Counted from the first letter of the stretch, positions 1 to 8,367 are shown. The stretch: DNA of 47,859 bases from an uncultured Bacteroidia bacterium (GCA_902776565.1 CACYQN010000020.1:1-47859), one strand, 5' to 3'. Notes: a model not told the origin generated them from the letters alone. Made by a program: numbers and translations.

Positions 1-1
1 T

Positions 2-1969
2 CCGACCGGCAGTAGTACCACGTACTGGGTTCGCAGGGTCGGCAACTCGGCATGTACAGGCAACACAAACGGTGTAACCAAGGCCGTCACTGTCAACACT
101 GCACCTACAGCACCGACAAGCATCAGCGGAAGCAACATTTGTCTTGGTAACAATACCGAATTGACAGCAACTGGAGGTTCCGATGGCGATGGTAGCACAT
201 ACCAATGGGGAACAGGCACTACTGTTGGCGAAAATACTATAAGCGGTAATACATCAACTATTACAGTTACTCCTACAGAAACCACTACCTACTGGGTTCG
301 CAGGGTCGGTAACACCGCTTGCTTAAACAATACGGATGGCGTAACAAAACAGATTACAGTCAACACTCCAAATCCGAGTGCCTCTGGTACATACGACTAC
401 ATCTGGCGTGGCGGTTCAACCGACTGGAACACTGCTTCCAACTGGTATATGTATAGCGGAGGAGATTATTCCGTAGCATCTTCGATACCAGCCACTGCAA
501 AGAACTATTATATAGGTACAGGCGATTGCTTGCCATCTGGCCAGTGGCCAAGACTCAGCGCAAACGCAACCGTAGGCAATGTAACTATAGATGGTGGTTC
601 TGTAACCATCCCTGCAAACAAAACTCTTAGCATTGCAGGTTCTGTAAACGGAACATTGACAGCACAGGATAACAGTACTATCGCATTTGTCGGTAGCGAT
701 GACCAGACTCTCAGCGATGCTGCAATATTCAGCAATGTAACTGTTGCACAGGCTGTCGCAGGCAAGAAGATTATCGCTCCGAACGGCATAGCCGTCAACG
801 GTCTTGCAACATTTGGAACTGGTGTCGTTTATGGCGATGTTTCATTCAGCGGTTCCGCATCTGCAACTGGTGCAAGCCTCACATCTTATATCGATGGTAC
901 AGTTACCAAGACTCTCGGTTCGGCAGCCTTCACCTTCCCGCTCGGTAGCAACGGCGTGCTTGGTGAAGTCGATGTCCCTGCAACTCGTAGCGGTGGCACA
1001 GTATCAATGCATTTCAACAAGTCGGCATCTGCAGATGGCTTCGATGTGGAAAATGATGGCTATCCGCGCTTCTGGAATATTAACGACATGTGCGCCGAGG
1101 ATGGTGCTAACCGTTTCCACCATGTAAGCAATGCCGAATACTGGGATATAAGCAGTACCGCAGTAGTATCTGGAGTAAACTTCAGGTCGATAGCGGCTTC
1201 GGACGTTCACTTTACCGATATAAGTATCAATCAGCGTGATGTAGATGCCATTAAGTTCGCAATCTATGACGGTTGCTGGAAGAATATGGGCGGAACAGCA
1301 TCGGTAAGTGGCAATTATTACGAACTCGCTGTCACTGGAGTTACAATACCTGCAACCAACCGTGCTGGACTCAAGGGTTCGTTCGGTTCAATAGATGAAG
1401 CTACCCTTCTCCCAATCGAACTCACATCCTTTACCGCAACCTGCGACGGTCGTTCGGCACTCGTAGAGTGGACAACAGCTTCTGAGAAGAACAACGACTA
1501 CTTCTCGCTCGAGCGTTCAGACGATGCAATCAACTTCACCGAGGTTGCCCGCGTGGCAGGAGCAGGAAACAGCATCGAACCTATTGACTATGCTTACAAC
1601 GACTATGGTATCCACGGTGGCGACAACTACTACCGTCTTGTTCAGGTTGACTACGACGGCACTCGCACGGTTTCGGAGGTAATCGTTGCAAATTGCATCG
1701 AACCCGAATCTGATGGCGAACCCGAAGTTTTGGCTTACCCGAACCCGTTCAGCAGCGAACTGACAGTCGTTCTGGACAACTTCGGCAACCGCGCAGCAAC
1801 CATCGAGGTTTACGATATGCTTGGCAAGCTCATCTACACCAACAAGGTAGCCTCCCCGCAGAACAGCTACGAGACCATCTTGAATCTCAGCAATCTGCCG
1901 CCGGCAGCCTACACGGTAAGGGTTAGCACAAACGATTTTGTAATCAACAGGAATGTTGTAAAGAATTGA
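2..1969 (+). CDS. T9SS-sorted giant surface protein, 3' part (start outside window)
   Basis: The frame is open from the first bases of the window, so this is the C-terminal 655 residues of a larger protein. It begins with Ig-like repeats (Y-W-V-R-R-V-G-N motif at bases 23-42 and again at 290-309, an 89-residue period). A W-R-G-G-S-T-D-W-N segment follows, common in Bacteroidota surface proteins, then a beta-rich passenger. After P-I-E-L-T-S-F comes a fibronectin-like stretch, and the last ~85 residues (A-Y-P-N-P-F ... V-Y-D-M-L-G-K ... ending N-V-V-K-N) form a type A T9SS sorting domain. Expected to be exported through the outer membrane and anchored on the cell surface; ligand unknown. A 28-bp perfect palindrome lies 27 bp after the stop. 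Confidence 0.9.
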   Translation, partial: PTGSSTTYWVRRVGNSACTGNTNGVTKAVTVNTAPTAPTSISGSNICLGNNTELTATGGSDGDGSTYQWGTGTTVGENTISGNTSTITVTPTETTTYWVRRVGNTACLNNTDGVTKQITVNTPNPSASGTYDYIWRGGSTDWNTASNWYMYSGGDYSVASSIPATAKNYYIGTGDCLPSGQWPRLSANATVGNVTIDGGSVTIPANKTLSIAGSVNGTLTAQDNSTIAFVGSDDQTLSDAAIFSNVTVAQAVAGKKIIAPNGIAVNGLATFGTGVVYGDVSFSGSASATGASLTSYIDGTVTKTLGSAAFTFPLGSNGVLGEVDVPATRSGGTVSMHFNKSASADGFDVENDGYPRFWNINDMCAEDGANRFHHVSNAEYWDISSTAVVSGVNFRSIAASDVHFTDISINQRDVDAIKFAIYDGCWKNMGGTASVSGNYYELAVTGVTIPATNRAGLKGSFGSIDEATLLPIELTSFTATCDGRSALVEWTTASEKNNDYFSLERSDDAINFTEVARVAGAGNSIEPIDYAYNDYGIHGGDNYYRLVQVDYDGTRTVSEVIVANCIEPESDGEPEVLAYPNPFSSELTVVLDNFGNRAATIEVYDMLGKLIYTNKVASPQNSYETILNLSNLPPAAYTVRVSTNDFVINRNVVKN

Positions 1970-2351
1970 TAATGGGCAATTGATAATTGATAATCTGTAG
2001 CGACGCAATGCATTGCGTCGCTACTTTTGTTTATTAGATTGTCTCTCTGGGAAATTGCTCACTGCGTGTCGCGAGCTAAAGGTTTGAAAAAGATTTGTTG
2101 AATTTCTGCCACTTGTGGCACTGAAAAAAGGAGTCGCTACGCGAGAACGGCGAAGCCCTCAACGAAGTTAAATTAAACAAATTGATACAAACCTTTAGCT
2201 CACGCAGCGAAGCAAGTAATCTAACAAATCTTATTGCCCCTCTGGGAAATTTGAATTCGATTTGTTCAATTTCTGCCCGTCAGGGCACTAATAAAATGAA
2301 AAATAAAACAAACCTTTAATTCGGCGAGCAATCATGCCTGCGATAGCATAA
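1970..2351. other. Intergenic region with degenerate repeat modules
   Basis: No gene is visible. It holds a perfect palindrome (1997-2024) and a degenerate duplication: C-T-C-T-G-G-G-A-A-A-T-T occurs near 2043 and 2237, and TTTGTTSAATTTCTGCC plus GGGCACT/TGGCACT occurs near 2093 and 2260. The module AACCTTTAGCTC/AACCTTTAATTC appears near 2192 and 2312, and reversed (GAGCTAAAGGTTT) near 2074. The phrase GAACGGCGAAGCCCTCAACG near 2141 is the same hairpin module that fills other intergenic regions here (29085, 42230). Confidence 0.6.
1997..2024. repeat. 28-bp perfect palindrome, terminator-like
   Basis: The left arm GTAGCGACGCAATG is followed directly by its exact reverse complement. It starts 27 bp after the stop of the T9SS gene and is followed by TTTTGTTT, so the RNA hairpin could end transcription. 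Two other palindromes of about the same length but different sequence lie downstream of other genes in this window (34904, 40683). Confidence 0.85.
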
Positions 2352-2786
2352 TCACAAAACCAAGTTCAATATTCCCACTACCGCCAGATACCTCACAAAT
2401 TTCCCGACAAACATCAGCACGACTGTGATATAAGGATTGGTGCGCAGAAATCCCATTGCTATTGCAATAATGTCGCCAACTATCGGCAGCCAAGTGAGCA
2501 GTGCGGCGGCGCATCCGTATTTTTCAACGCGGCTATGCACCTTTTCCAGTTTTTCGCGCTTTACCCTGAAATATTTCTCCAGCCATTCCCATTTGCATAG
2601 CCATCCCATACCGAAACTAATCATTCCGCCTATGGTATTACCAATGCTTGCCACTATGACGATGACCCACACATTGTAGCCAAGTAGCGACGCACCCGAC
2701 ACCAATGCTTCCGACGAAAACGGTATTATCGTCGCCGACAGCAAGCAGCCGAGAAATAGTCCGAATAGTCCAAGGTTTTCGAGCAT
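2352..2786 (-). CDS. yqaA: YqaA/DedA-type (VTT domain) inner-membrane protein
   Basis: The product is 144 residues, matching the short YqaA subfamily of the DedA/VTT membrane proteins. Visible hallmarks are the N-terminal F-L-S/G-C-L-L-S-A-T-I-I-P segment, G-N-T-I-G-G-M in the next membrane helix, and the R-V-E-K-Y-G ... W-L-P-I-V-G-D core with a final G-K-x-x-R-Y-L-A-V helix. DedA-family members are implicated in lipid scrambling and envelope homeostasis; the exact substrate here is unknown. An earlier in-frame ATG exists 18 codons upstream, but the chosen start matches the family length and sits about 17 bp after a TATCTTTG -7 box (2803-2810), whereas the upstream ATG would precede that promoter. 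Confidence 0.85.
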   Translation of the reverse strand: MLENLGLFGLFLGCLLSATIIPFSSEALVSGASLLGYNVWVIVIVASIGNTIGGMISFGMGWLCKWEWLEKYFRVKREKLEKVHSRVEKYGCAAALLTWLPIVGDIIAIAMGFLRTNPYITVVLMFVGKFVRYLAVVGILNLVL

Positions 2787-2802
2787 GGTAAATTTAAAGT
2801 CA

Positions 2803-2810
2803 CAAAGATA
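2803..2810 (-). promoter_or_regulatory. -7 box for yqaA
   Basis: On the minus strand this reads TATCTTTG, a perfect match to the Bacteroidota TAnnTTTG element, 17-24 bp upstream of the yqaA start. Confidence 0.6.
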
Positions 2811-2840
2811 ACATATATGGAATAAATTTAAAACAATCAA

Positions 2841-2951
2841 TAACCTCGGAGAGGTTACATATATATAGGATTATAGGTATGATATATAGCGTTGGCACAC
2901 ATTTTTGTGGTTCGACAGGCTCACCAACCGGACAAAAACTGTGACAACGCG
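2841..2951 (+). repeat. Dispersed intergenic repeat, copy 1
   Basis: Begins with the hairpin AACCTC-GGA-GAGGTT, then RCATATATATAG, a TGTTGG/CGTTGGC-CA core with ATTTTTG, and ends in AAAAnTGTGACAACGC. The same order of blocks is found on the opposite strand at 13070-13176. A GGTTCGAC-AGG-CTCACC-type imperfect palindrome (2909-2929) sits inside this copy only. Confidence 0.6.
2909..2929. repeat. REP-like imperfect palindrome (GGTTCGAC..CACCAACC)
   Basis: GGTTCGACAGGCTCACCAACC; related to the CCCTTCGAC..CTCAGGG elements at 19538, 28989 and 38762. This type of short imperfect palindrome is widespread in bacterial intergenic DNA. Confidence 0.5.
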
Positions 2952-2989
2952 GAAAACCAGCACACAATAATAAATATGAACGGTATTAT

Positions 2990-3025
2990 AAAAAAATGTT
3001 CGGAACGATTATTCGCCCCGAACAT
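2990..3025 (-). terminator. Terminator of the purF-like gene
   Basis: On the minus strand, ATGTTCGG and CCGAACAT form an 8-bp stem around a 14-nt loop, followed by TTTTTT; it lies about 20 bp after the stop of the purF-like gene. Confidence 0.8.
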
Positions 3026-3043
3026 TATGATAGTTTGTTGTTT

Positions 3044-4453
3044 TTAGAATCCGTATGATGCACCGTCGAAGCAATGCAGGCAGAGCTGCTCGCGAGGAAG
3101 ACCAACAGCATCACAAACGGTCTGCAAGGTGTTGAACTTAAGCGTATCGACACCAACGCGCTGGCGAATCATCTCGACCATCTTGGCGTACTGAGGCGAA
3201 GTCTCGTCCTTGTAGGCCTCGAGGTTGCGGATTTGTCCGCCTTCGAGTTCCTCGATGCAGCGACGTGCTATGAGTTCCATATCGGTTTTCGATGCCGAGA
3301 AATTCAGGAATTCGCATCCGTGAACCAATGGCGGACAGCTTATGCGGACATGTACACGCTTAACACCGCAGTCGTACAACATCTTCACATTGTCGCGCAA
3401 TTGTGTTCCACGAACTATCGAATCGTCGCAGAAAACGGCTTCCTTACCTTCGAGAACCTTGCGGTTGGGGATAAGCTTCATCTTTGCGACAAGATTTCTT
3501 GTCTCTTGGTTTACAGGCATAAAGCTACGCGACCATGTAGGTGTATATTTTGCAACGCCACGTTTGTAAGGAATGCCTGCGCCTTCGGCATAACCAAGTG
3601 CCATACCGATGCCAGAATCAGGAATTGCCGAAACGAAATCGGCCTTTATGTCGTCCTTTTCGCCCATTGCCTGACCGAGTTTGTATCGAACTTCCTCGGC
3701 GTTGATGCCTTCGTATTCTACGCATGGGAAACCGTAGTAAATCCACAGGAACGAGCAAATCTGCATCTTGTTGCCTGGAGCGAGGAGCTGTTCTATTCCG
3801 TTTGGTGTAACCTTTACAATTTCGCCCGGACCAATGAAGCGGGTTGTGTTGTAGTCGAGGTTCAGGTAGCTGTGGCTTTCGGAGGCAATGGCGTAGCTCG
3901 AGCCCTTGCGACCGATGGTAAGCGGAGTACGACCATATAAGTCACGTGCTGCTATAACACCGTCGGTGGTGAGAATCAACATGCTGCAGCTTCCCTTGAT
4001 GTGGCGGTAAACATTCTGTATGCCGTCGGTAAAGTCCTTGCCCTGGGTGATTAGCAGTGCCACAAGTTCGGTAGGGTTGGTTGTACCCATGCTCATTTCG
4101 GTGAACTGCTGGTTTACCGAAAGGCACTTTTTCTCCAGTTCGGGGATGTTGTTGATTTTCGACACGGTGACAATCGCAAAACGTCCGAGGTGCGAGTTCA
4201 CAACTATTGGCTGCGATTCGGTGTCGCTTATTACGCCAATGCCGAGGTTGCCCGCCATCTCGTGGAGGTCGTCGGTGAACTTTGTCCTGAAGTAGGAGTT
4301 CTGGATGCTGTGGATGTTACGGTGGAATTTACCGCTTTCTTCTACTGTACTGATACCAGCACGTTTTGTTCCCATGTGGGAATGATAGTCTGTTCCGTAG
4401 AAAAGGTCTGTTATACAGGCTTCTCTCGAAACGACTCCAAATAGTCCGCTCAT
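3044..4453 (-). CDS. PurF-like amidophosphoribosyltransferase with degenerate glutaminase domain
   Basis: The product (469 residues) has the two-domain layout of glutamine PRPP amidotransferase. Visible PurF features are the PRPP loop V-F-C-D-D-S-I-V-R-G-T-Q, and cysteines at the positions that bind the [4Fe-4S] cluster in the Bacillus-type enzyme (I-C-S-F, G-C-E-F, and C-L-H-C near the C-terminus). The N-terminus reads M-S-G-L-F-G, where the active enzyme has the nucleophile in C-G-x-F-G; the G-H-x-R-Y and H-N-G-N motifs of the glutaminase site also read G-V-I-S-D and T-V-S-K-I. It may therefore use free ammonia, or have a regulatory role. I recall similar Bacteroides proteins annotated as amidophosphoribosyltransferases, so a separate canonical PurF may exist elsewhere. 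Single gene with its own promoter and terminator. Confidence 0.8.
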   Translation of the reverse strand: MSGLFGVVSREACITDLFYGTDYHSHMGTKRAGISTVEESGKFHRNIHSIQNSYFRTKFTDDLHEMAGNLGIGVISDTESQPIVVNSHLGRFAIVTVSKINNIPELEKKCLSVNQQFTEMSMGTTNPTELVALLITQGKDFTDGIQNVYRHIKGSCSMLILTTDGVIAARDLYGRTPLTIGRKGSSYAIASESHSYLNLDYNTTRFIGPGEIVKVTPNGIEQLLAPGNKMQICSFLWIYYGFPCVEYEGINAEEVRYKLGQAMGEKDDIKADFVSAIPDSGIGMALGYAEGAGIPYKRGVAKYTPTWSRSFMPVNQETRNLVAKMKLIPNRKVLEGKEAVFCDDSIVRGTQLRDNVKMLYDCGVKRVHVRISCPPLVHGCEFLNFSASKTDMELIARRCIEELEGGQIRNLEAYKDETSPQYAKMVEMIRQRVGVDTLKFNTLQTVCDAVGLPREQLCLHCFDGASYGF

Positions 4454-4484
4454 TTAAGTAAATTTTTAGGTTAGAAATATGATG

Positions 4485-4492
4485 CAAAATTA
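4485..4492 (-). promoter_or_regulatory. -7 box for the purF-like gene
   Basis: Minus strand TAATTTTG, with TTTGC about 23 bp further upstream as a possible -33 element; 32-39 bp upstream of the start codon. Confidence 0.6.
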
Positions 4493-4589
4493 CAACATTT
4501 GCTTGATAAGTTTTGCAAAAAAATGATTTTTTTGGAATCTATATACGTGTTGACACAATGTGATTTTTTCCTATGCCCTCTGAGTCATT

Positions 4590-4727
4590 ACTCGCAAGCT
4601 TCGTGCACTAAAGGGTCCGTAAAACAGAACGAACAGCATAAGGAACGTTGCTTGTGAGTTCGTCGTTTTCAATTGGAGATTGTTCGCTCTGCTTCACGAG
4701 GCTGTGCGTTCCGCACAGTTGAACAAT
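4590..4727. other. Structured intergenic segment (possible RNA element), 4454-4930 otherwise gene-free
   Basis: Between the divergent purF-like and lipoprotein genes there is no credible ORF. Two dyads stand out. ACTCGCAAGC (4590-4599) pairs with GCTTGTGAGT (4650-4659). ATTGTTC (4679-4685) pairs with GAACAAT (4721-4727), enclosing the tight hairpin CTGTGCG-TTC-CGCACAG (4702-4718). No family is recognised; it could be a small RNA or a decayed repeat. Confidence 0.3.
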
Positions 4728-4902
4728 ATTACGCTTCCCGTTCCGTATCGCGTTATTGTTCTAACTTGCGGAATGACAGGTCAGTAGTACATTCTTTAGT
4801 CAACTTGTATATAGTTTCCTTTTTTTAATAATATTCGCTAAAAACGGGATATTATCGTGATGTAAGCCTAAGAAAAAATTGCTCGACATTGATATTTTTC
4901 AT

Positions 4903-4910
4903 TAGATTTG
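4903..4910 (+). promoter_or_regulatory. -7 box for the TPR lipoprotein/comEC operon
   Basis: TAGATTTG, a perfect TAnnTTTG match, 21 bp upstream of the lipoprotein start. It lies downstream of an alternative in-frame ATG at 4889, which argues against that earlier start. Confidence 0.6.
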
Positions 4911-4930
4911 CATTCCTAAACGCAATTGAA

Positions 4931-5473
4931 ATGAAACTGAATTTACACAGAAACGTATTGTTGCTAATGCTTGTTTTTGTGTTGTGCCTGTTGGCAGGCT
5001 GCAAGCACGAAAAGACCGAGCAGGAAAAGCTGTACGACGAAATCACAGCCAAGGAAACCGAACTTTACAAGGACAAAACCGAAGCAATAGACAAGGACAA
5101 ATCCATAGAAATGGTGCGTATGTATGCAGAATATGCCGACAAATACACAACCGATACTCTTGCTCCCGAGTACCTTTTCCGTGCCGCCGAAATAAGCGAG
5201 AATGCCAACCAGCCCAACAATGCAATCACATATCTCACCAGAATCGAGGAAAATTACAAGGATTACAGAAATTATCCGCTTTGCATATTCAAGAAGGCGT
5301 ACATTTACGAAAATTACCTGAAAAATCAGGAAAAGGCTCGTCAGTATTACGAAAAGTTCATTGCCGACTATCCCGACCACGAACTTGCAGAGGCTGCAAA
5401 TTCTTCGCTGATGTTCCTTGGAATGTCGGACGAAGATTTGATAAAGGTAATTGAAAAACTAAGCAAGGAATGA
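4931..5473 (+). CDS. TPR-like lipoprotein
   Basis: A 180-residue protein with a signal peptide and lipobox L-L-A-G-C (lipidated Cys about residue 24), so it is membrane anchored. The rest is helical with tetratricopeptide-like units: Y-A-x-x-Y-L-F-R-A-A-E-I and A-Y-I-Y-E-N-Y-L ... A-R-Q-Y-Y-E-K-F-I-A-D-Y-P-D-H. The latter is the typical signature of BamD/YbgF-type TPR lipoproteins, but it is shorter than BamD, so I do not assign it to the BAM complex. The start at 4931 keeps the signal peptide compact and follows the -7 box. Its TGA overlaps the ATG of comEC (ATGA), indicating translational coupling. Confidence 0.8.
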   Translation: MKLNLHRNVLLLMLVFVLCLLAGCKHEKTEQEKLYDEITAKETELYKDKTEAIDKDKSIEMVRMYAEYADKYTTDTLAPEYLFRAAEISENANQPNNAITYLTRIEENYKDYRNYPLCIFKKAYIYENYLKNQEKARQYYEKFIADYPDHELAEAANSSLMFLGMSDEDLIKVIEKLSKE

Positions 5474-7602
5474 CCTTATCCTTCGCAGAAGAAATACGGC
5501 GATATCCGTTCATCAGGCTGACAATTCCGCTGATTGTCGGAATAGTGCTGGCTTTGCTTCTGCCTATGCCACAATGGGTCGGCTGGTCGTTGCTTGGACT
5601 GTCGGCTGTTTGTTTCGTTGTTTTCAAGCATATACCTAAATATAATATTGCGCTTGCCACTGGCATTTCTGTAAATGTCTTTCTCGTAGCGGTTGGATTG
5701 CTATTGGCTTCGTTCAATGTCGAGGGCGAGGCAAAGGACACGCTTGCTGGCTACAAGGGCTTTGTGATTGGCGAGGTTGCCGACGACCCGAAAATAAAGG
5801 AAAACAATGTTTCGCTTGAAATTAATGTTTCGGCTATTCGCGATGGCGATGAATGGATTGAGACATCTGGGCGAACATTGCTGTATCTGGAAAAGGATTC
5901 CGCATCGGTGCTTCTGCGCACTGGCGACAGAATTGTATTCAGTCCCGAACTTTCGGGAATTGAAAACAAGGGCAATCCCGAAGAGTTTGACTATCGCAAA
6001 TACCTTGCCTACAATATGATTTTTAGTTCCGACTACCTTGCCGGCGACGACTGGCGGCTGGTTGACGACGAGGCTGTTGGCTTCCGCCCGAAACTTTCGC
6101 GTCTGCGTATGAAACTTGTTGGTCTGCTACGCGATTTCGGTCTGTCGGACGACGAGCTGGGCGTTATGTCGGCTATGACTATGGGCTACAGCGACATCCT
6201 TAGCGATGAAATTCGCCACGCCTATTCGTCGGCTGGTGCAATGCACATTTTGGCGGTGTCGGGATTGCATGTTGGAATAATATATGGTATAATCGTATTT
6301 CTGCTTTCGTTCATCAAAAACGACAAGCTCAACTGGCTGAAAGTACTGATTACCATAACACTGATTTGGTTGTACGCATTGTTTACAGGCTTGTCGCCGT
6401 CGGTGTCGCGCGCTTCGCTGATGTTTTCGCTGATGTCGCTGGGCAAGTTGCAGAAAAATAGCCCCGGTTCGCTCAATGCAGTGTTCGCAAGTATGTTCAT
6501 CCTGCTTGTCATAAACCCATACAACCTTGTGAATATCGGATTCCAGCTTTCATACTCGGCGGTAATCGGCATTATCATTTTGCAACCAAGATTGTATGCA
6601 ATTTTTGAGGTGAAAAACAAGTTTTTGGACTGGATTTGGTCGCTCACTACGGTTTCGGTGGCGGCACAACTGGCGACAATGCCTCTTTGCTTCTACTATT
6701 TCCATCAATTTTCCAACTATTTCCTGCTCACCAACTATTTGATGATTCCCATTTCGACCATTGCAATATGGACTTGCTTCATTTTCTTTGCTGTGTCGTG
6801 GATTCCATACGTTTCAACTGCGGTTGCCTATTGCCTGTCGTGGCTTGCAAAGGCTATGAATTACGCCTGCCTTACAATCGAAGGTTTGCCGTTCTCGACT
6901 GCGCAGGACATATACATTGACGTTCCACAAATGATTCTGCTCTTTGCAATTATCGTTTTGTTCGTCACATTTTTCTTCTTCACGAAACGCTACAGGCATC
7001 TGTTTGCTGCGGTGGCTATGTGCGTGATACTTGCTGCAACAAATCTGTGGCAGTCGGTGGAGGCAAGTTCGCAGAAGACTTTGGTAGTGTATAACATCAG
7101 CAAGACCACTGCAATAAACATAATTGACGGCACCGACAACATAATGTTTGCCAACCTCGATTCCATTCAGCCCGAAAAGATAGAGTTTACCGCCAAGAAC
7201 AACTGGCTAAAGAAAGGTCTTGACCGCGAAAAGTATGTGAATTTGTCGTCGGGAAAGGAGAACCTGCTTTCGACCATTACTACCATCGACAACCGCAAGG
7301 TGTTTTTCAAGCACAAGTTTATAGATTACGACGGACTAAGGCTTTATGTGCTTGACGACAACTTTATGCCAATTGACGACGAAAGTATTGGAAAAGTTGA
7401 TGTCGATTATGTTGTTCTGGCTGACAGTCCGTATGTTACACTTGAAGAAGTTGCAGAACATTTCAACTTCAAGAAGATAATAATTGCAAGTTCCAACAGT
7501 ATTTCGCGATGTGAGTCTTGGGAAGCGGAAAAAGTGGCTTTGGGCTACGATGTGCATGATGTTAGAACCGACGGTGCATTTATAGTCACAATCGGCGGTT
7601 AA
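5470..7602 (+). CDS. comEC: ComEC/Rec2-family DNA-uptake channel protein
   Basis: The 710-residue polytopic membrane protein has an N-terminal DUF4131-like region (membrane helices around 15-80, then an OB-like soluble part) and the Competence domain. The latter is recognised by H-I-L-A-V-S-G-L-H-V-G-I-I and the following F-T-G-L-S-P-S-V-S-R-A motif. ComEC carries single-stranded DNA across the inner membrane during transformation. The C-terminal ~200 residues lack the H-x-H-x-D-H metallo-beta-lactamase signature of longer ComEC proteins, as is usual in Bacteroidota homologues. Start overlaps the lipoprotein stop by 4 bp; same operon. Confidence 0.93.
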   Translation: MTLSFAEEIRRYPFIRLTIPLIVGIVLALLLPMPQWVGWSLLGLSAVCFVVFKHIPKYNIALATGISVNVFLVAVGLLLASFNVEGEAKDTLAGYKGFVIGEVADDPKIKENNVSLEINVSAIRDGDEWIETSGRTLLYLEKDSASVLLRTGDRIVFSPELSGIENKGNPEEFDYRKYLAYNMIFSSDYLAGDDWRLVDDEAVGFRPKLSRLRMKLVGLLRDFGLSDDELGVMSAMTMGYSDILSDEIRHAYSSAGAMHILAVSGLHVGIIYGIIVFLLSFIKNDKLNWLKVLITITLIWLYALFTGLSPSVSRASLMFSLMSLGKLQKNSPGSLNAVFASMFILLVINPYNLVNIGFQLSYSAVIGIIILQPRLYAIFEVKNKFLDWIWSLTTVSVAAQLATMPLCFYYFHQFSNYFLLTNYLMIPISTIAIWTCFIFFAVSWIPYVSTAVAYCLSWLAKAMNYACLTIEGLPFSTAQDIYIDVPQMILLFAIIVLFVTFFFFTKRYRHLFAAVAMCVILAATNLWQSVEASSQKTLVVYNISKTTAINIIDGTDNIMFANLDSIQPEKIEFTAKNNWLKKGLDREKYVNLSSGKENLLSTITTIDNRKVFFKHKFIDYDGLRLYVLDDNFMPIDDESIGKVDVDYVVLADSPYVTLEEVAEHFNFKKIIIASSNSISRCESWEAEKVALGYDVHDVRTDGAFIVTIGG

Positions 7603-7643
7603 TATTTTTTGTATAGTACATAATTTTGTAAATTTAGATATAG

Positions 7644-7651
7644 TAATTTTG
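7644..7651 (+). promoter_or_regulatory. -7 box for the 7712 barrel gene
   Basis: TAATTTTG with TTTTG about 15 bp upstream; the start codon is 60 bp downstream, leaving an AT-rich 5' leader. Confidence 0.6.
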
Positions 7652-7711
7652 CGCCCATATCCGTAAAATGGATGTTGTGTTTAAAATTGTATTAATTAAA
7701 AACAAAGAAGA

Positions 7712-8272
7712 ATGAAGAAATTATTAGTAATTATGGTTGCTGCTGTAGCATTGGTATTTGGCTCGGTACAGCACGTAAACGCACAGAACGACAATGGTGG
7801 TCTTGGTGTTAGATTAGGCGGTGGTGACCTTTTGGGTGCCGAACTTTCTTATTTGACTAAGGTTGATGCCGACAATAGGTGGGAACTTGACCTTGGTGTT
7901 GGTGATTTCAGGTACTGGCATACCGATAATGCTGGTATTGACCATTTGCATCATGGTTTGTTTTTAGGATTTACTGGTTCATACCAGTGGCACTGGAACA
8001 TAGTTTCGGGCTTCAACTGGTTTGTTGGTCCTGCTGCTCAGTTCAATACTTTGCTTGCCGATTCAGACCACACCGACCTTTCTTTGGGCGTTGGCGCTCA
8101 GATTGGTCTTGAATACGATTTCTTGACTGATCTTGATGTTCCATTACAGTTAAGCTTGGATTTGAGACCAATGGCTCATTTTTATTTCCTCGGTCACTAC
8201 AAGCCAGTAAACGATTTGTATAGATATTTCGGCTGGGGTGTTGCACTTGGCGTAAGATACATATTCCATTAA
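7712..8272 (+). CDS. Small outer-membrane beta-barrel protein
   Basis: The 186-residue protein has a clear Sec signal peptide (M-K-K-L-L-V-I-M ... V-N-A-Q, cleavage about residue 25). It then has alternating hydrophobic/aromatic strands: G-V-R-L-G-G-G, W-E-L-D-L-G-V-G, L-G-F-T-G-S-Y-Q-W, and a final G-V-A-L-G-V-R-Y-I-F-H ending in aromatics, as in 8-stranded porin-like barrels. Specific function unknown. It is transcribed alone: own -7 box upstream, strong terminator downstream. Confidence 0.75.
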   Translation: MKKLLVIMVAAVALVFGSVQHVNAQNDNGGLGVRLGGGDLLGAELSYLTKVDADNRWELDLGVGDFRYWHTDNAGIDHLHHGLFLGFTGSYQWHWNIVSGFNWFVGPAAQFNTLLADSDHTDLSLGVGAQIGLEYDFLTDLDVPLQLSLDLRPMAHFYFLGHYKPVNDLYRYFGWGVALGVRYIFH

Positions 8273-8298
8273 TAATTGTTAAATTAACATACGGAAAG

Positions 8299-8325
8299 GG
8301 AGCAAAAAAATTGCTCCTTTTTTTT
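8299..8325 (+). terminator. Rho-independent terminator after the barrel gene
   Basis: GGAGCAA and TTGCTCC pair around an A-rich loop and are followed by a run of T; 26 bp after the stop. Confidence 0.9.
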
Positions 8326-8359
8326 GATTTTATAGTTTGCCTTTATAGTTTCCTTTTTC

Positions 8360-8367
8360 TAATTTTG
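8360..8367 (+). promoter_or_regulatory. Promoter of the PKD protein gene
   Basis: TAATTTTG with TTTG exactly 20 bp upstream (8336-8339); start codon 26 bp downstream of the box. Confidence 0.65.

Noticed and set aside
3074..3940. Long plus-strand frame opposite the purF-like gene
   Set aside because: Antisense shadow of a well-supported gene; similar shadows opposite nrdJ, recJ, serS and the oxidoreductase were also dropped.
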